A stretch of DNA of 39,746 bases from Kitasatospora griseola. GTDB taxonomy: Bacteria > Actinomycetota > Actinomycetes > Streptomycetales > Streptomycetaceae. Both the position numbers and the translations under genes were made by a program. The first letter of the stretch is position 1. Each line of letters begins with the position of its first letter. Below the pieces are notes generated by a model, which was not told where the DNA came from, ran no database searches, and saw only the letters and a list, made by a program, of their open reading frames with translations. This document shows, piece after piece, positions 24,186 to 32,147 of this stretch. Where the stretch lies: contig NZ_BMRI01000008.1 in the NCBI RefSeq assembly GCF_014648555.1, positions 229,040 through 268,785 on the forward strand, written 5' to 3'.

Positions 24186-26678
24186 ATGGCGGTGAAGGAA
24201 GAGGTCCGGCTGGCCCTGGTGATGAACGGCGGCGTCAGCCTCGCGGTCTGGATGGGCGGTGTCACCCACGAGCTCGACCTGCTGCGCCGTGCCTCCGCCG
24301 ACGAACCCGATGAATCGCTCTCCCCGTCCGAACGGGAGGTGGCCGAGATCTGGCGGCAGATCACCGACGCCACGGGGGCGAACGCCCGGGTGGTGATCGA
24401 CATCGTCTCGGGCACCTCGGCCGGCGGCCTCAACGGGCTCCTGCTGGCCACCGCGATCGGCCGTGGTGCGGAACTGGGCCGGCTGCGCACGGTCTGGGAG
24501 GGGGCCGCCTCGCTGCCGGAGCTGCTGAAGTCGCCCTCCCGGCAGAGCCTGCTCGACGGCACCTACTTCGAGAAGCGGATCAGGGCTCAGCTGGAGGACA
24601 TGCCCGAGGGCGAAGCGCCCGAGCAGCCGATCACCCTCTTCATGACGGCCACCTCGCTGGGCGGCCGGGCGCGCAATTTCAAGGACGGCTTCGGCAGCCG
24701 GTTCGACGTCCGTGACCACCGGCGCGTGTACCGGTTCCAGTACGACAAGCACGCGGAGATCTTCCGGAAGCAGGACGACGGCACGATGGGCTTCGACCTC
24801 GACCGCCGTTGTGACTTCTGCTCGGTGAACAACGACGCGCTGGTTCAGGCGGCGCGGGCGAGCGCCGGTTTTCCGGTGGCCTTCCCGCCGGTCGACGAGC
24901 AGCCGATGGTCCACTTCCGCGAGCTCCCCGCTCCGGCCGCCGACGCCCCGGCGAGCTGCGTGATCGACGGCGGGGTGCTCAACAACGCCCCGTTCGGCCC
25001 GGTTCTCGAAGCGATCACCGAACGTCAACTGGACGAGCGGGTGCGCCGGGTGGTCGTCTACGTGACCCCGTCGGTCGGCCTGGAGACGGTGAACACGGCG
25101 GGACAGTCGGCCTGCGGTGACGTCTCGTTCGTCACCTCGGCGCTGAACGCACTGCAGTACCCGCGGGAGGCGGACTTCCGGTCCGGGACGCAGGAGCTGT
25201 CGACCCGGCTCGGGACGAGCGTGCGCGGCACGCAGCTGAGTCTGTTCGACCGGATGAGCAAGGAGAAGGACCTCCGCGACTACGTGCGGGACGCGGCCGA
25301 GACGATGCTCGGCGAGTACCGGCTGAGCCGGGCCAGCGCGGTGCTCTGGGAGACCCGTCAGCGGCTCGCCGAAGTGGGCACGGTGACCGAACTCGTCGCC
25401 GTGCCGGAGGCCGACCCCGACGAGCTCGGTCGGATCCTCGGGGAGAACCCCAACTGGAGCCCGCAGTGGCCGAGCCAGGACATCAACAGCCCCGACATGT
25501 CCCAGTGGCGCTGGGGACTCATCACCGCCGAACGGCTCTTCGAGACCCTCGGCGGCTACCTCCAGCAGTACCTCGACTCCAAGGACCTGCGCGCGGATCC
25601 CGACGGACAGCGCGCACTGCTCGACGGCGCGACGGACATCAGCCGGCAGCAGCGCCGCGCGCTCGCCGTCGCGAAGGCCGTCAGGCACCGGATCCGGGAC
25701 CAGTACCGGCCGGGGCTGGAGCTGTCGAACCTGGAGCTGGGCGGGCTCCTCGGCCGGGTCTTCGACGAGTTGGACGTCCCGGCCACGATCGGCGGACTCG
25801 TCGCGAAGGCCTGCAGCCGGTTCGCCGAGGTGACCCGGCAGGCCGGCCTCGGCCACTGGAAGAGTCCCGGGGACGTCGTGCACGACTGCCTGGCGGTCGA
25901 AGTGGTCACCAGGATGTACGCGCCCCCGTCGAAGGCCGCCGGGCCGCTCACCCCGGCGTTCGAATTCCTGCGGCTCGGGCCGGACAGCATGAGTCCGGTG
26001 TTCAACGTCGACCGGTTCGCCGATCTCGGCGACCGCAAGCTCTACGGCATCCGCTTCCAGCACTTCGGCGCCTTCATCAACCGCGAATGGCGCCGCTCCG
26101 ACTTCATCTGGGGCCGACTCGACGCCGCCCACCACCTGCTCTTCCTGCTCGTCCCGTCCCGCGAGGAACGCCTGGCCTGGGAGGAGCGGCTCCACCTCGC
26201 CATCCTCGAAGCGGAGACCCAGGAGCGCGCGGCCGCGACCTCCGCCAAGGACCAGCTGGAGCACAACCTGGAAGAGCTTCGGACCACCCGGGACACCGAG
26301 CTGCTGGGCCGGATCCTGGAGACCGAACAGGGCGAGGCCGGCCTGCGAGCCGTCATCTGCTCGGCAACCGCGCTGCTGGGCAACACCGACCAGGCCGAAG
26401 CAGCCGCAACCTCGGCAACCGCCGGCCCCCAATGGCGCAAGGTCCTCGCCGTCACCCGCCCCCTCGTCGCCACCGACCCGAAGGCCGTGCAGAAGGCCGA
26501 CAAGCGCTGGCTCCGCTGGGTCACCTGGTACGTCCGCCTCAGAGCCCGCCAGACACTCGACAAGAAGGACCCCCGCGCCATCCCCCGCGTGGTGAAAAGA
26601 GCCCTGACGGTGAGCCTCGTCGCCTGCGTACTGATCCTGATCGGCATCGGCATCGCCATCGGCCTCGCAGCCGGCTGA
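24186..26678 (+). CDS. Patatin-like phospholipase with DUF3376-type C-terminus, tail-anchored
   Basis: An 830-residue protein. The patatin domain spans residues about 8-290: oxyanion motif MNGGVSLAVWMGGV near 13-26, nucleophile elbow GTSAG at 76-80, and catalytic IDGGVLNNAPFG near 260. The middle and C-terminal part corresponds to the actinobacterial DUF3376 region, and the last 25 residues form one hydrophobic helix (SLVACVLILIGIGIAIGLAA), suggesting a tail anchor with the enzyme in the cytoplasm. The expected reaction is acyl-ester hydrolysis of phospholipids; the substrate is unproven. The start is ambiguous: TACGGT lies just before GTG at 24177 and ATG at 24186, and no ribosome site is close, which suggests a leaderless mRNA. 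Confidence 0.88.
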   Translation: MAVKEEVRLALVMNGGVSLAVWMGGVTHELDLLRRASADEPDESLSPSEREVAEIWRQITDATGANARVVIDIVSGTSAGGLNGLLLATAIGRGAELGRLRTVWEGAASLPELLKSPSRQSLLDGTYFEKRIRAQLEDMPEGEAPEQPITLFMTATSLGGRARNFKDGFGSRFDVRDHRRVYRFQYDKHAEIFRKQDDGTMGFDLDRRCDFCSVNNDALVQAARASAGFPVAFPPVDEQPMVHFRELPAPAADAPASCVIDGGVLNNAPFGPVLEAITERQLDERVRRVVVYVTPSVGLETVNTAGQSACGDVSFVTSALNALQYPREADFRSGTQELSTRLGTSVRGTQLSLFDRMSKEKDLRDYVRDAAETMLGEYRLSRASAVLWETRQRLAEVGTVTELVAVPEADPDELGRILGENPNWSPQWPSQDINSPDMSQWRWGLITAERLFETLGGYLQQYLDSKDLRADPDGQRALLDGATDISRQQRRALAVAKAVRHRIRDQYRPGLELSNLELGGLLGRVFDELDVPATIGGLVAKACSRFAEVTRQAGLGHWKSPGDVVHDCLAVEVVTRMYAPPSKAAGPLTPAFEFLRLGPDSMSPVFNVDRFADLGDRKLYGIRFQHFGAFINREWRRSDFIWGRLDAAHHLLFLLVPSREERLAWEERLHLAILEAETQERAAATSAKDQLEHNLEELRTTRDTELLGRILETEQGEAGLRAVICSATALLGNTDQAEAAATSATAGPQWRKVLAVTRPLVATDPKAVQKADKRWLRWVTWYVRLRARQTLDKKDPRAIPRVVKRALTVSLVACVLILIGIGIAIGLAAG

Positions 26679-26702
26679 CCTCCGGCCGGCAGGAGCCGGC
26701 TG
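26668..26702. terminator. Bidirectional hairpin overlapping a stop codon
   Basis: CAGCCGGCT (26668-26676) pairs with AGCCGGCTG (26694-26702), with an inner CCT/AGG pair. It spans the stop codon of the patatin gene and precedes the convergent gene end at 26717. Confidence 0.55.
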
Positions 26703-26716
26703 TCCCGTCGAGGGCG

Positions 26717-27241
26717 TCAGCCGATCAGTGTCCGGTACGACGTGCCCTCGGGTGTGTAGATCAGGTCGAACTCGCGGCCGATGCCGGTGGCGGTCAGGTG
26801 CAGGCGGGCGAGGGCCTCGGCGGCGGTCGGGTAGGTGAGTCCGAGGGTGGCGGCGACGGTGTCGCGGGCGGCGAGCAGGGCGGGCTCGTCCTCCAGGTAC
26901 TCGACGGCGGCCTGGTCGCTCTCCTCCGCGGTGCAGGTGGGGCAGTCGCGCCACCAGGGCGCGGCCAGCAGCAGGCGCAGCAGCTCGGGCAGGCCGACGG
27001 CGAGGAGGGTCGCGCCGCCCTCGGAGTCGGCGAACAGGATCGGGCGCCCCTCGCCGCCCTCCCCGCAGAAGAAGTACGTCCCGCCGCCACCGTCCCCGGC
27101 GAACGCCTCCAGCCGGAGGCCGGACGCCAGGTGGACCGGTTCGACGTGCTCGGTCCGGGTGAGGTCGAGTTCTCCCGGCCAGCGGAAGTAGTCGGCGACG
27201 GCGGCGCGGTCGCGGACGATGGCAAGCAGAGACGTCGTCAT
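26717..27241 (-). CDS. Conserved hypothetical protein (possibly SMI1/SUKH-like)
   Basis: A 174-residue soluble, acidic protein without signal peptide or membrane segment. The central part (GGTYFFCGEGGEGRPILFAD then GGATLLAVGLPELLRLLLA) resembles the strand-helix pattern of SMI1/KNR4 (SUKH) domains, which include many immunity and scaffold proteins, but the match is weak. The segment DCPTCTAEES has a CxxC pair. The ATG at 27241 lies seven bases after a TACAGT box, so the mRNA may be leaderless. It is downstream of the lipase gene but separated from it by a strong terminator. No toxin gene is adjacent. Confidence 0.7.
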   Translation of the reverse strand: MTTSLLAIVRDRAAVADYFRWPGELDLTRTEHVEPVHLASGLRLEAFAGDGGGGTYFFCGEGGEGRPILFADSEGGATLLAVGLPELLRLLLAAPWWRDCPTCTAEESDQAAVEYLEDEPALLAARDTVAATLGLTYPTAAEALARLHLTATGIGREFDLIYTPEGTSYRTLIG

Positions 27242-27277
27242 GCGCGGCACTGTAGTGCGGACGCCCGACAGCGGGTA

Positions 27278-27308
27278 CGGGGCGGGTGGACGACGGCCAC
27301 CCGCCCCG
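27278..27308 (-). terminator. Lipase terminator
   Basis: A perfect 12-bp stem (CGGGGCGGGTGG / CCACCCGCCCCG) with a 7-base loop, five bases after the lipase stop at 27313. Confidence 0.75.
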
Positions 27309-27312
27309 GTGG

Positions 27313-28575
27313 TCAGGCCAGCCAGGCCGTCACCTGTGAGACGGCCGCGGGGGCCCAGGCGAGTTCCATGTGGTTGAGGCCGCCGAGCAGGGAGGTGCCG
27401 CCGACCTTCGCGATGCCGGTGGTGTCCAGCGCGCTGGCGGTGAGGACCAGGCCGTCGCTCGGGCCGCGGCCCTCGTTGAGGATGCCGGGGATGTCGGCGG
27501 AGCCGCCGGCCAGCAGGTAGGTGGGAACAGTGGCCGGAACACCCGCCTGCTGGAGGGGCTTGATCAGCGAGCCGGCGTCGATCGCGGCCTGGATGCCCTG
27601 GCCGGAGGTGTAGAAGCCCTGGCCGCCGTAGTAGGTGGTCCACCAGTCCTGCATGCTGCTGTCCACGCCGTAGGGGCCGTCCCAGCGGGCCAGCAGTTGG
27701 CGCTGGCCGGGGAAGCAGTCGTAGCCGCCGGTGGGCAGCACGCCCAGGCAGGGCTGCGCGGTGTAGGCGCCGTAGCAGGTCATGTACAGGTGCGGGGACG
27801 GCGCGTTGGCGGTGCCGCCGCAGGCCGGCCAGGTGGCCAGTGAGAACGCCCAGCCGTGGGCGTAGGTGTAGTCCAGGCCGCCGTTCGGGCCGCCGAGCGT
27901 CACCAGTCGGCGGACGTCGCCCGCGTAGGCGCGTCCCCAACTCGGCTTCACGGACGACACGTAGGAGCGCGCGGCGACCTCGCCCTTGCTCCAGGCCACC
28001 ACGTCCACCTGGGCCGCGCCGGTGCGGGCCTTGATCACCGCGATGGCGTCGCCGACGGCCTGGGCCTGCATCAGGTTGTCGCCCTGCTTGTGCGCGAACC
28101 CGATCGCGAACACCCGGTGGCCGGACGCGGCCAGCGCCTGCGCCATGCCGGTGCTCGGGCAGCTGGACGCGCCGCAGTTGCCGGTCGCGCCGGGGTTCGC
28201 CCAGGCCCGGTCGGCGTTGTCGTTGGCGCCGTGCACCAGCAGGACGGGCGTTCCGCCGGCGGTGTTCCAGCCCTGCGCGCTGTACAGCAGGAACCGGCCG
28301 GAGAACGGCCGCTTGACCCCGCCGAAGTAGCCGACCCGCGCACCGTCCTGGTCACCGCGCCCGTCGGACGGGTACTGCTCCTGCGTGAACCCGGACGTGC
28401 CGTCCAGGTAGCGCTCGACCTGCGCCCAGCCGTTGCCGGGCGAGCCGAACACGGCCTCCTGGCTGAGGTAGGAGGGGACGGCGGGGGCCGCGGCGGCCTG
28501 GGTGGGGGCGAGGCCGAGCGCGAGCAGCGCACCGGCCGACAGGGCGGTCAACACGGACCTGAGCGGGTGGCGCAC
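27313..28575 (-). CDS. Secreted lipase (alpha/beta hydrolase)
   Basis: A 420-residue exported hydrolase. A Sec signal peptide (basic VRHPLRS, then VLTALSAGALLALGLAPTQA) is cleaved near AAAAP. The oxyanion region reads TPVLLVHGANDNADRAW near residue 110. The nucleophile elbow is VVAWSKGEVAAR near 195: the usual first glycine of GxSxG is alanine, a variant known in some lipases. The final histidine is probably NHMELAWAP. Six or more cysteines in the mature part suggest disulfides. The start is GTG at 28575 with AAGGAGG five bases upstream. A TAGCGT -10 box lies at 28662-28667 on the minus strand, and the leader holds the palindrome GACCGCCGGCGGTC at 28601-28614. Substrate class is inferred. Confidence 0.85.
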   Translation of the reverse strand: MRHPLRSVLTALSAGALLALGLAPTQAAAAPAVPSYLSQEAVFGSPGNGWAQVERYLDGTSGFTQEQYPSDGRGDQDGARVGYFGGVKRPFSGRFLLYSAQGWNTAGGTPVLLVHGANDNADRAWANPGATGNCGASSCPSTGMAQALAASGHRVFAIGFAHKQGDNLMQAQAVGDAIAVIKARTGAAQVDVVAWSKGEVAARSYVSSVKPSWGRAYAGDVRRLVTLGGPNGGLDYTYAHGWAFSLATWPACGGTANAPSPHLYMTCYGAYTAQPCLGVLPTGGYDCFPGQRQLLARWDGPYGVDSSMQDWWTTYYGGQGFYTSGQGIQAAIDAGSLIKPLQQAGVPATVPTYLLAGGSADIPGILNEGRGPSDGLVLTASALDTTGIAKVGGTSLLGGLNHMELAWAPAAVSQVTAWLA

Positions 28576-28847
28576 CTGGTCCTCCTTCGACGGACGGGTG
28601 GACCGCCGGCGGTCGGCCACCTGGGGGTGGGCCGGTCGGCGGTCCGACTGTGGGTCAGGTCACGCTAGGGGGGGTGCGCCCGGCCACCCATGTGTCGAAA
28701 CCACAGGGCGCGGGGTCCGGCGGTGTCGGCCCGCCACAGGCCGGTCCCGTACGCCGCGCGTCGTCCGGGTTTTCCGGCCGCGACCAGCAGGTGAAGTGTT
28801 CGCGACAAGGGTTACGGCGGCGACTGACGCCGCATCACACTGGCGGC

Positions 28848-29243
28848 ATGCGAATGACTCCACGCGCGCTGAAGGTCCGTGCCGTCTCGGTCGCCGCCCT
28901 CGGTCTGCTGACCCTCGCCCCCACCGCCGCGGTCGCCACCGAGGCGCACGCGGCCGTCAGCGGGAACGTCTGCTACACGGCGCTGCCCAGCCAGGGCCGC
29001 GACACCATCCGCCTGATCGACGCCGGCGGTCCCTTCCCGTACTCCCAGGACGGCGTGGTCTTCCAGAACCGCGAGGGCGTCCTGCCCGCCCAGTCGACCG
29101 GGTACTACCACGAGTACACCGTCATCACCCCGGGCAGCCCCACCCGCGGCACCCGACGGATCGTCACCGGCAAGGTCCACCACGAGGACTACTACACGGC
29201 CGACCACTACGCGACGTTCCGCCGCGTCGACTTCGCCTGCTGA
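28848..29243 (+). CDS. Secreted guanyl-specific ribonuclease (RNase Sa family)
   Basis: A 131-residue precursor with a signal peptide of about 33 residues ending AHA, giving a mature enzyme near 97 residues. The mature part is a close relative of RNase Sa: GPFPYSQDGVVFQNREGVLP, then STGYYHEYTVITPG with the catalytic Glu, TRGTRRIVTG with the catalytic Arg, and DHYATFRRVDFAC with the catalytic His. The two cysteines (GNVCYTAL and the C-terminal Cys) match the single disulfide of RNase Sa. It cleaves RNA after guanine outside the cell. The start at 28848 has only a weak GGCGG; ATG at 28854 is possible. I see no barstar-like inhibitor gene nearby. Confidence 0.95.
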   Translation: MRMTPRALKVRAVSVAALGLLTLAPTAAVATEAHAAVSGNVCYTALPSQGRDTIRLIDAGGPFPYSQDGVVFQNREGVLPAQSTGYYHEYTVITPGSPTRGTRRIVTGKVHHEDYYTADHYATFRRVDFAC

Positions 29244-29280
29244 TCGGAGCCCCGCGTCCGACCCCGGTCCGATAGGTTGG

Positions 29281-29311
29281 GACGGGTGCGACCCCACCGG
29301 TCGCGCCCGTC
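29281..29311 (+). terminator. RNase terminator
   Basis: A 13-bp stem with one G-T pair (GACGGGTGCGACC with GGTCGCGCCCGTC) and a 5-base loop, 37 bases after the RNase stop and 33 bases before the next start. It could also act in the leader of the MoaF-like gene. Confidence 0.6.
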
Positions 29312-29344
29312 CACCGCACCGACCGCCCGAAGGACCGCTCACAC

Positions 29345-29671
29345 ATGACCGCCGCTCTGCCGGGCTTCGCCGGCCGCACCTACCTCTTCCAGGTCGACAA
29401 CGGCGCGGCCTTCCGCAACTCCTACTCCGCGGACGGCGCCCGGCTCCGCTGGGAGGGCCTCGGCGAGTCCGCCGGCCAGTTCGAGGACGTCCCGCTGCAC
29501 ACCGCGGCCATCGCCCCGGGCATCTGGTTCGTCTCCTGGACGGAGCGCAGCGGCCTCACCGTCAGCCACGTCATGGACCTCAACTCCCTCACCGTCAAGG
29601 CCTTCTGGACGTGGGAGGGCGAGTCCGGCCGGGTCGGCGAGCTGCACACCGGCACCCTCACCCCGGCCTGA
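29345..29671 (+). CDS. MoaF-like small beta-barrel protein
   Basis: A 108-residue cytoplasmic protein made mainly of beta strands. Its pattern (GRTYLFQVDNGAAFRNSYS, LRWEGLGESAGQFEDVPLHT, IAPGIWFVSWTERSGLTVSH, VMDLNSLTVKAFWTW) fits the MoaF-related, lipocalin-like fold. MoaF has been named from molybdenum cofactor loci, but single-domain copies like this occur widely and no Mo gene is near, so the role is unknown. The ATG at 29345 has no strong ribosome site (AAGGA is 13 bases upstream). It follows the RNase gene across a hairpin. Confidence 0.65.
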   Translation: MTAALPGFAGRTYLFQVDNGAAFRNSYSADGARLRWEGLGESAGQFEDVPLHTAAIAPGIWFVSWTERSGLTVSHVMDLNSLTVKAFWTWEGESGRVGELHTGTLTPA

Positions 29672-29683
29672 CGCCCGGCCCGC

Positions 29684-29717
29684 CTACCGCACCTGCCCGC
29701 TTACCGCATCTGCCCGC
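29684..29717. repeat. Tandem 17-bp repeat between convergent genes
   Basis: Two adjacent 17-mers, CTACCGCACCTGCCCGC and TTACCGCATCTGCCCGC, differ at two positions. They lie just after the MoaF-like gene and before the end of the esterase gene. No function is evident. Confidence 0.5.
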
Positions 29718-29782
29718 CGGCCCGTCCGGCCGTGGGCCCGCGCCCGGTCACGCCTCGGGTGGGATCACGGCCCCGGGCCGGG

Positions 29783-30970
29783 TCACGGCTTCAGGTGGGC
29801 GGAGAGGAACTGGAAGCCGGCGGGGAGCAGCTTGATCCAGGTGGTGAAGTTGTGGCCGCCCTCGGGGACGGAGGCGACGCCGGTGGTCATCGGGGCCTTG
29901 GCGGCGGCGGTGAACGCGTCGGCGTCCTTGCGGAAGTCGCCGTCGCCCTTCTCGGCGCCGCTGAGCATGATCGCGGTGGCGGGCATCGGCAGGTGCTGGA
30001 GCCGCCAGAGCAGGTCGGCCTCGTCGCGGCGCTGCTGGCTGCCCTTGAACAGGTCGCCGGTGGTGACGTCCTCGGCGGCCTTCAGGTAGCCGGAGATGGA
30101 GACGCCGCCGGCGAACACCTCGGGGTGCCGCATGGCGAGCTTCGCGGCGCAGTACCCGCCGGTGGAGTTGCCCATCACGGCCCACGCCCCGGGGGCGGTG
30201 GAGATCCGGTAGGCGGCGGCGATCGAGCGCGGGACGTCCTTGGCGAAGTAGGTCTCGGCCTGCGGCCCGCCGGGGACGTTCTCGCACTCGGGGTCGGCGG
30301 GCATCGCGGGCGAGGGCCGCATCAGGATGAGGACGGTGGGCTGCATCCGGCCGGCCCGCATCTCGTCGAGCGCGACGCCGGGGTAGTTGAAGCGGGTGAT
30401 CAGCGCCTTGGCGTCGCCGGGGAAGCCGGTCATCGCGATGACCGCGGGGAACTTCCGCTGCTCGTTGCCGGACTGGAAGTACTGCGGGGGCAGGTAGACG
30501 TACCCGTCGGTGCTCAGGCCGGTGCGCGCGCCGGGGATGCGCACGGAGCGGATCTCGCCGACCTTCTGCGGGTCGCGTCCGACGGTGGTGTCGACGGGTT
30601 CCTTGCCGAGCTCCTGCGCGGGCAGCACCGGCAGGTTGACGGGCTCGGGCTCGACGGTGGGGGAGGCGCTCGGGGAGGCTGTCGCCCCGAGCGGCGGGAC
30701 GGGCGCGGCGGCGGCCTTCACGGAGACCGGGCCGTCCTTGCCGGTGCCCAGCAGGTCGTTCCAACTGCTGTAGAACGAGAAGTAGTTGTTCACCAGCAGG
30801 CCGATCACCGCGAGCAGCGCGAGCTGGCTGCCGAACAGCAGGCCGACCCGGCCGAGGACGGCCCGCCAGTGGCGCTTCGCGAACGCGGGCCACCACCAGA
30901 CGGTGGCGCCCAGCACCACGAGTGCGATCTCGATCGTGAACAGCAGCAGCGTCGTGCTGGTCAGCCCCAT
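29783..30970 (-). CDS. Membrane-anchored esterase (antigen 85/esterase D-like)
   Basis: A 395-residue protein. Two N-terminal membrane helices (residues about 4-24 and 42-65) and a Pro/Ser/Val-rich linker lead into an alpha/beta hydrolase domain of the mycolyltransferase/esterase D type on the outer face. The nucleophile elbow is VMGNSTGGYCAA near residue 267; GYVYLPPQYF near 160 and the final GGHNFTTWIKLLP with the catalytic histidine are also visible. It may act on cell-envelope esters, but true mycolic acids are not expected in this lineage. The ATG at 30970 is chosen because the first helix follows at once; GTG at 31009 is an alternative. Confidence 0.85.
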   Translation of the reverse strand: MGLTSTTLLLFTIEIALVVLGATVWWWPAFAKRHWRAVLGRVGLLFGSQLALLAVIGLLVNNYFSFYSSWNDLLGTGKDGPVSVKAAAAPVPPLGATASPSASPTVEPEPVNLPVLPAQELGKEPVDTTVGRDPQKVGEIRSVRIPGARTGLSTDGYVYLPPQYFQSGNEQRKFPAVIAMTGFPGDAKALITRFNYPGVALDEMRAGRMQPTVLILMRPSPAMPADPECENVPGGPQAETYFAKDVPRSIAAAYRISTAPGAWAVMGNSTGGYCAAKLAMRHPEVFAGGVSISGYLKAAEDVTTGDLFKGSQQRRDEADLLWRLQHLPMPATAIMLSGAEKGDGDFRKDADAFTAAAKAPMTTGVASVPEGGHNFTTWIKLLPAGFQFLSAHLKP

Positions 30971-31162
30971 GGCCGTGATCCCCGTGTCTTCCCCTCGCCG
31001 CGCATCCACCAGCCGATGACGAACGGGCTCGGCGCGGCCGTGCCGAACGTGCCGGCTAAGTATGCACGCTGCGGCGGCCGCGCCGGCGGCCGCCCGGAAA
31101 GTTCCGTCCCGCCGCCGCCCCGGTCGCGGACGAGCGGGACGGCGGGTTCGATTGACGGGACG

Positions 31163-31927
31163 TCAGGCGTGGGTGCCGCCGTCGATGCGGATCTCGGTGC
31201 CGGTGACGAACGCGCCGTCGTCCGAGGCCAGCATCGCGATCACGCCGGCCACCGTCTCGGGCCCGGCGAAGCCCTGGCCGAGCGCGGGCTGGAGCTTGGC
31301 GAACCAGGACATGTCCGCGTCCTCGGGCAGGCCCGGGGCGGCCGTCATGCCGGAGGCGATCGAGCCGGGGGCGACGCAGACCGCGCGCAGGCCCTGCTTG
31401 GCGTACTCGGCGGCGATCGCGTGCGTGAAGGACTGGATGCCGCCCTTGGTCGCCGCGTACGCCGCCATGTAGGGGTGGGCGAAGGCGGCGGAGGTGGAGG
31501 AGAAGTTGACCACCACGCCGCGGCCGGTGGCGAGCAGCGCGGGCAGCGCCTCACGGGTGACCAGGAAGGTGCCGGTGAGGTTGACCGCCAGCATCCGGTT
31601 CCAGAACTCCAGCGTCGTCTGCTCGGTGTGGGCGGAGCGCAGGATGCCCGCCGCGTTCACCACCGCGTCCAGGCCGCCGAGCTCGGCGATCGCGGCGCCG
31701 ACGCCGGCCTTGACGGACGCCTCGTCGGAGATGTCGACGACCTTGGTGATCAGGCGGTCGACGGTGCCGTCGGCCTCGGCCTGCGCACGGGTTGCGGCGA
31801 GCCCGGCCTCGACCACGTCGGCGCCGACCACGGTGCCGCCCTCGGCCAGGATCCGGTGGACGGTGGCCCGGCCGATGCCGGAGCCGGCGCCGGTGATCAG
31901 GACGCGGCGGCCTTCGAAGCGGTTCAT
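31163..31927 (-). CDS. SDR-family oxidoreductase
   Basis: A 254-residue classical short-chain dehydrogenase. The cofactor motif TGAGSGIG is at residues 12-19, NAAG near 90, the catalytic Ser in NFSSTSAAF near 140 and the YAATKGG catalytic Tyr-x-x-x-Lys near 156-160; the C-terminus reads FVTGTEIRIDGGTHA. It should be an NAD(P)-dependent alcohol/keto oxidoreductase; the substrate is unknown. GGGAG precedes the ATG at 31927. It is divergent from a TetR-type gene across 220 bp holding a perfect inverted repeat, so it is probably that regulator's target. Confidence 0.92.
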   Translation of the reverse strand: MNRFEGRRVLITGAGSGIGRATVHRILAEGGTVVGADVVEAGLAATRAQAEADGTVDRLITKVVDISDEASVKAGVGAAIAELGGLDAVVNAAGILRSAHTEQTTLEFWNRMLAVNLTGTFLVTREALPALLATGRGVVVNFSSTSAAFAHPYMAAYAATKGGIQSFTHAIAAEYAKQGLRAVCVAPGSIASGMTAAPGLPEDADMSWFAKLQPALGQGFAGPETVAGVIAMLASDDGAFVTGTEIRIDGGTHA

Positions 31928-32001
31928 GGGGGTCTCCCTGTCGTGCGGCGGGTCGGGCGGGGGTGCACTCCGACCTCTCGTTCCTGCACGATACGCCAAC
32001 C

Positions 32002-32016
32002 TGGCACGTTGTGCCA
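32002..32016. promoter_or_regulatory. Candidate TetR-type operator
   Basis: A perfect inverted repeat TGGCAC-GTT-GTGCCA between the SDR gene and the TetR gene. On the SDR strand it lies just upstream of TATCGT, a plausible -10 box, so binding would cover the -35 region. Confidence 0.6.
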
Positions 32017-32147
32017 CACCCGCATCCCGTGACGCCGGGGCGGCTACGCTGAGGACCGCCGGTCGCCGCCGACCCATCCGACCTGCACCGGTTCGCACCC
32101 GCCCGGCGGCCGCCCACCGCCCGACCACCACCACGGGGGACCACACC

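Noticed and set aside
23529..26954. A 1141-codon open frame on the minus strand
   Set aside because: It is antisense to allR and the patatin gene, both of which have clear catalytic or DNA-binding motifs; the frame itself shows only shadow composition.
29345..29671. Barstar-type inhibitor next to the RNase
   Set aside because: The protein is all-beta with MoaF/lipocalin-like patterns and lacks the helix-strand pattern and acidic helix of barstar.
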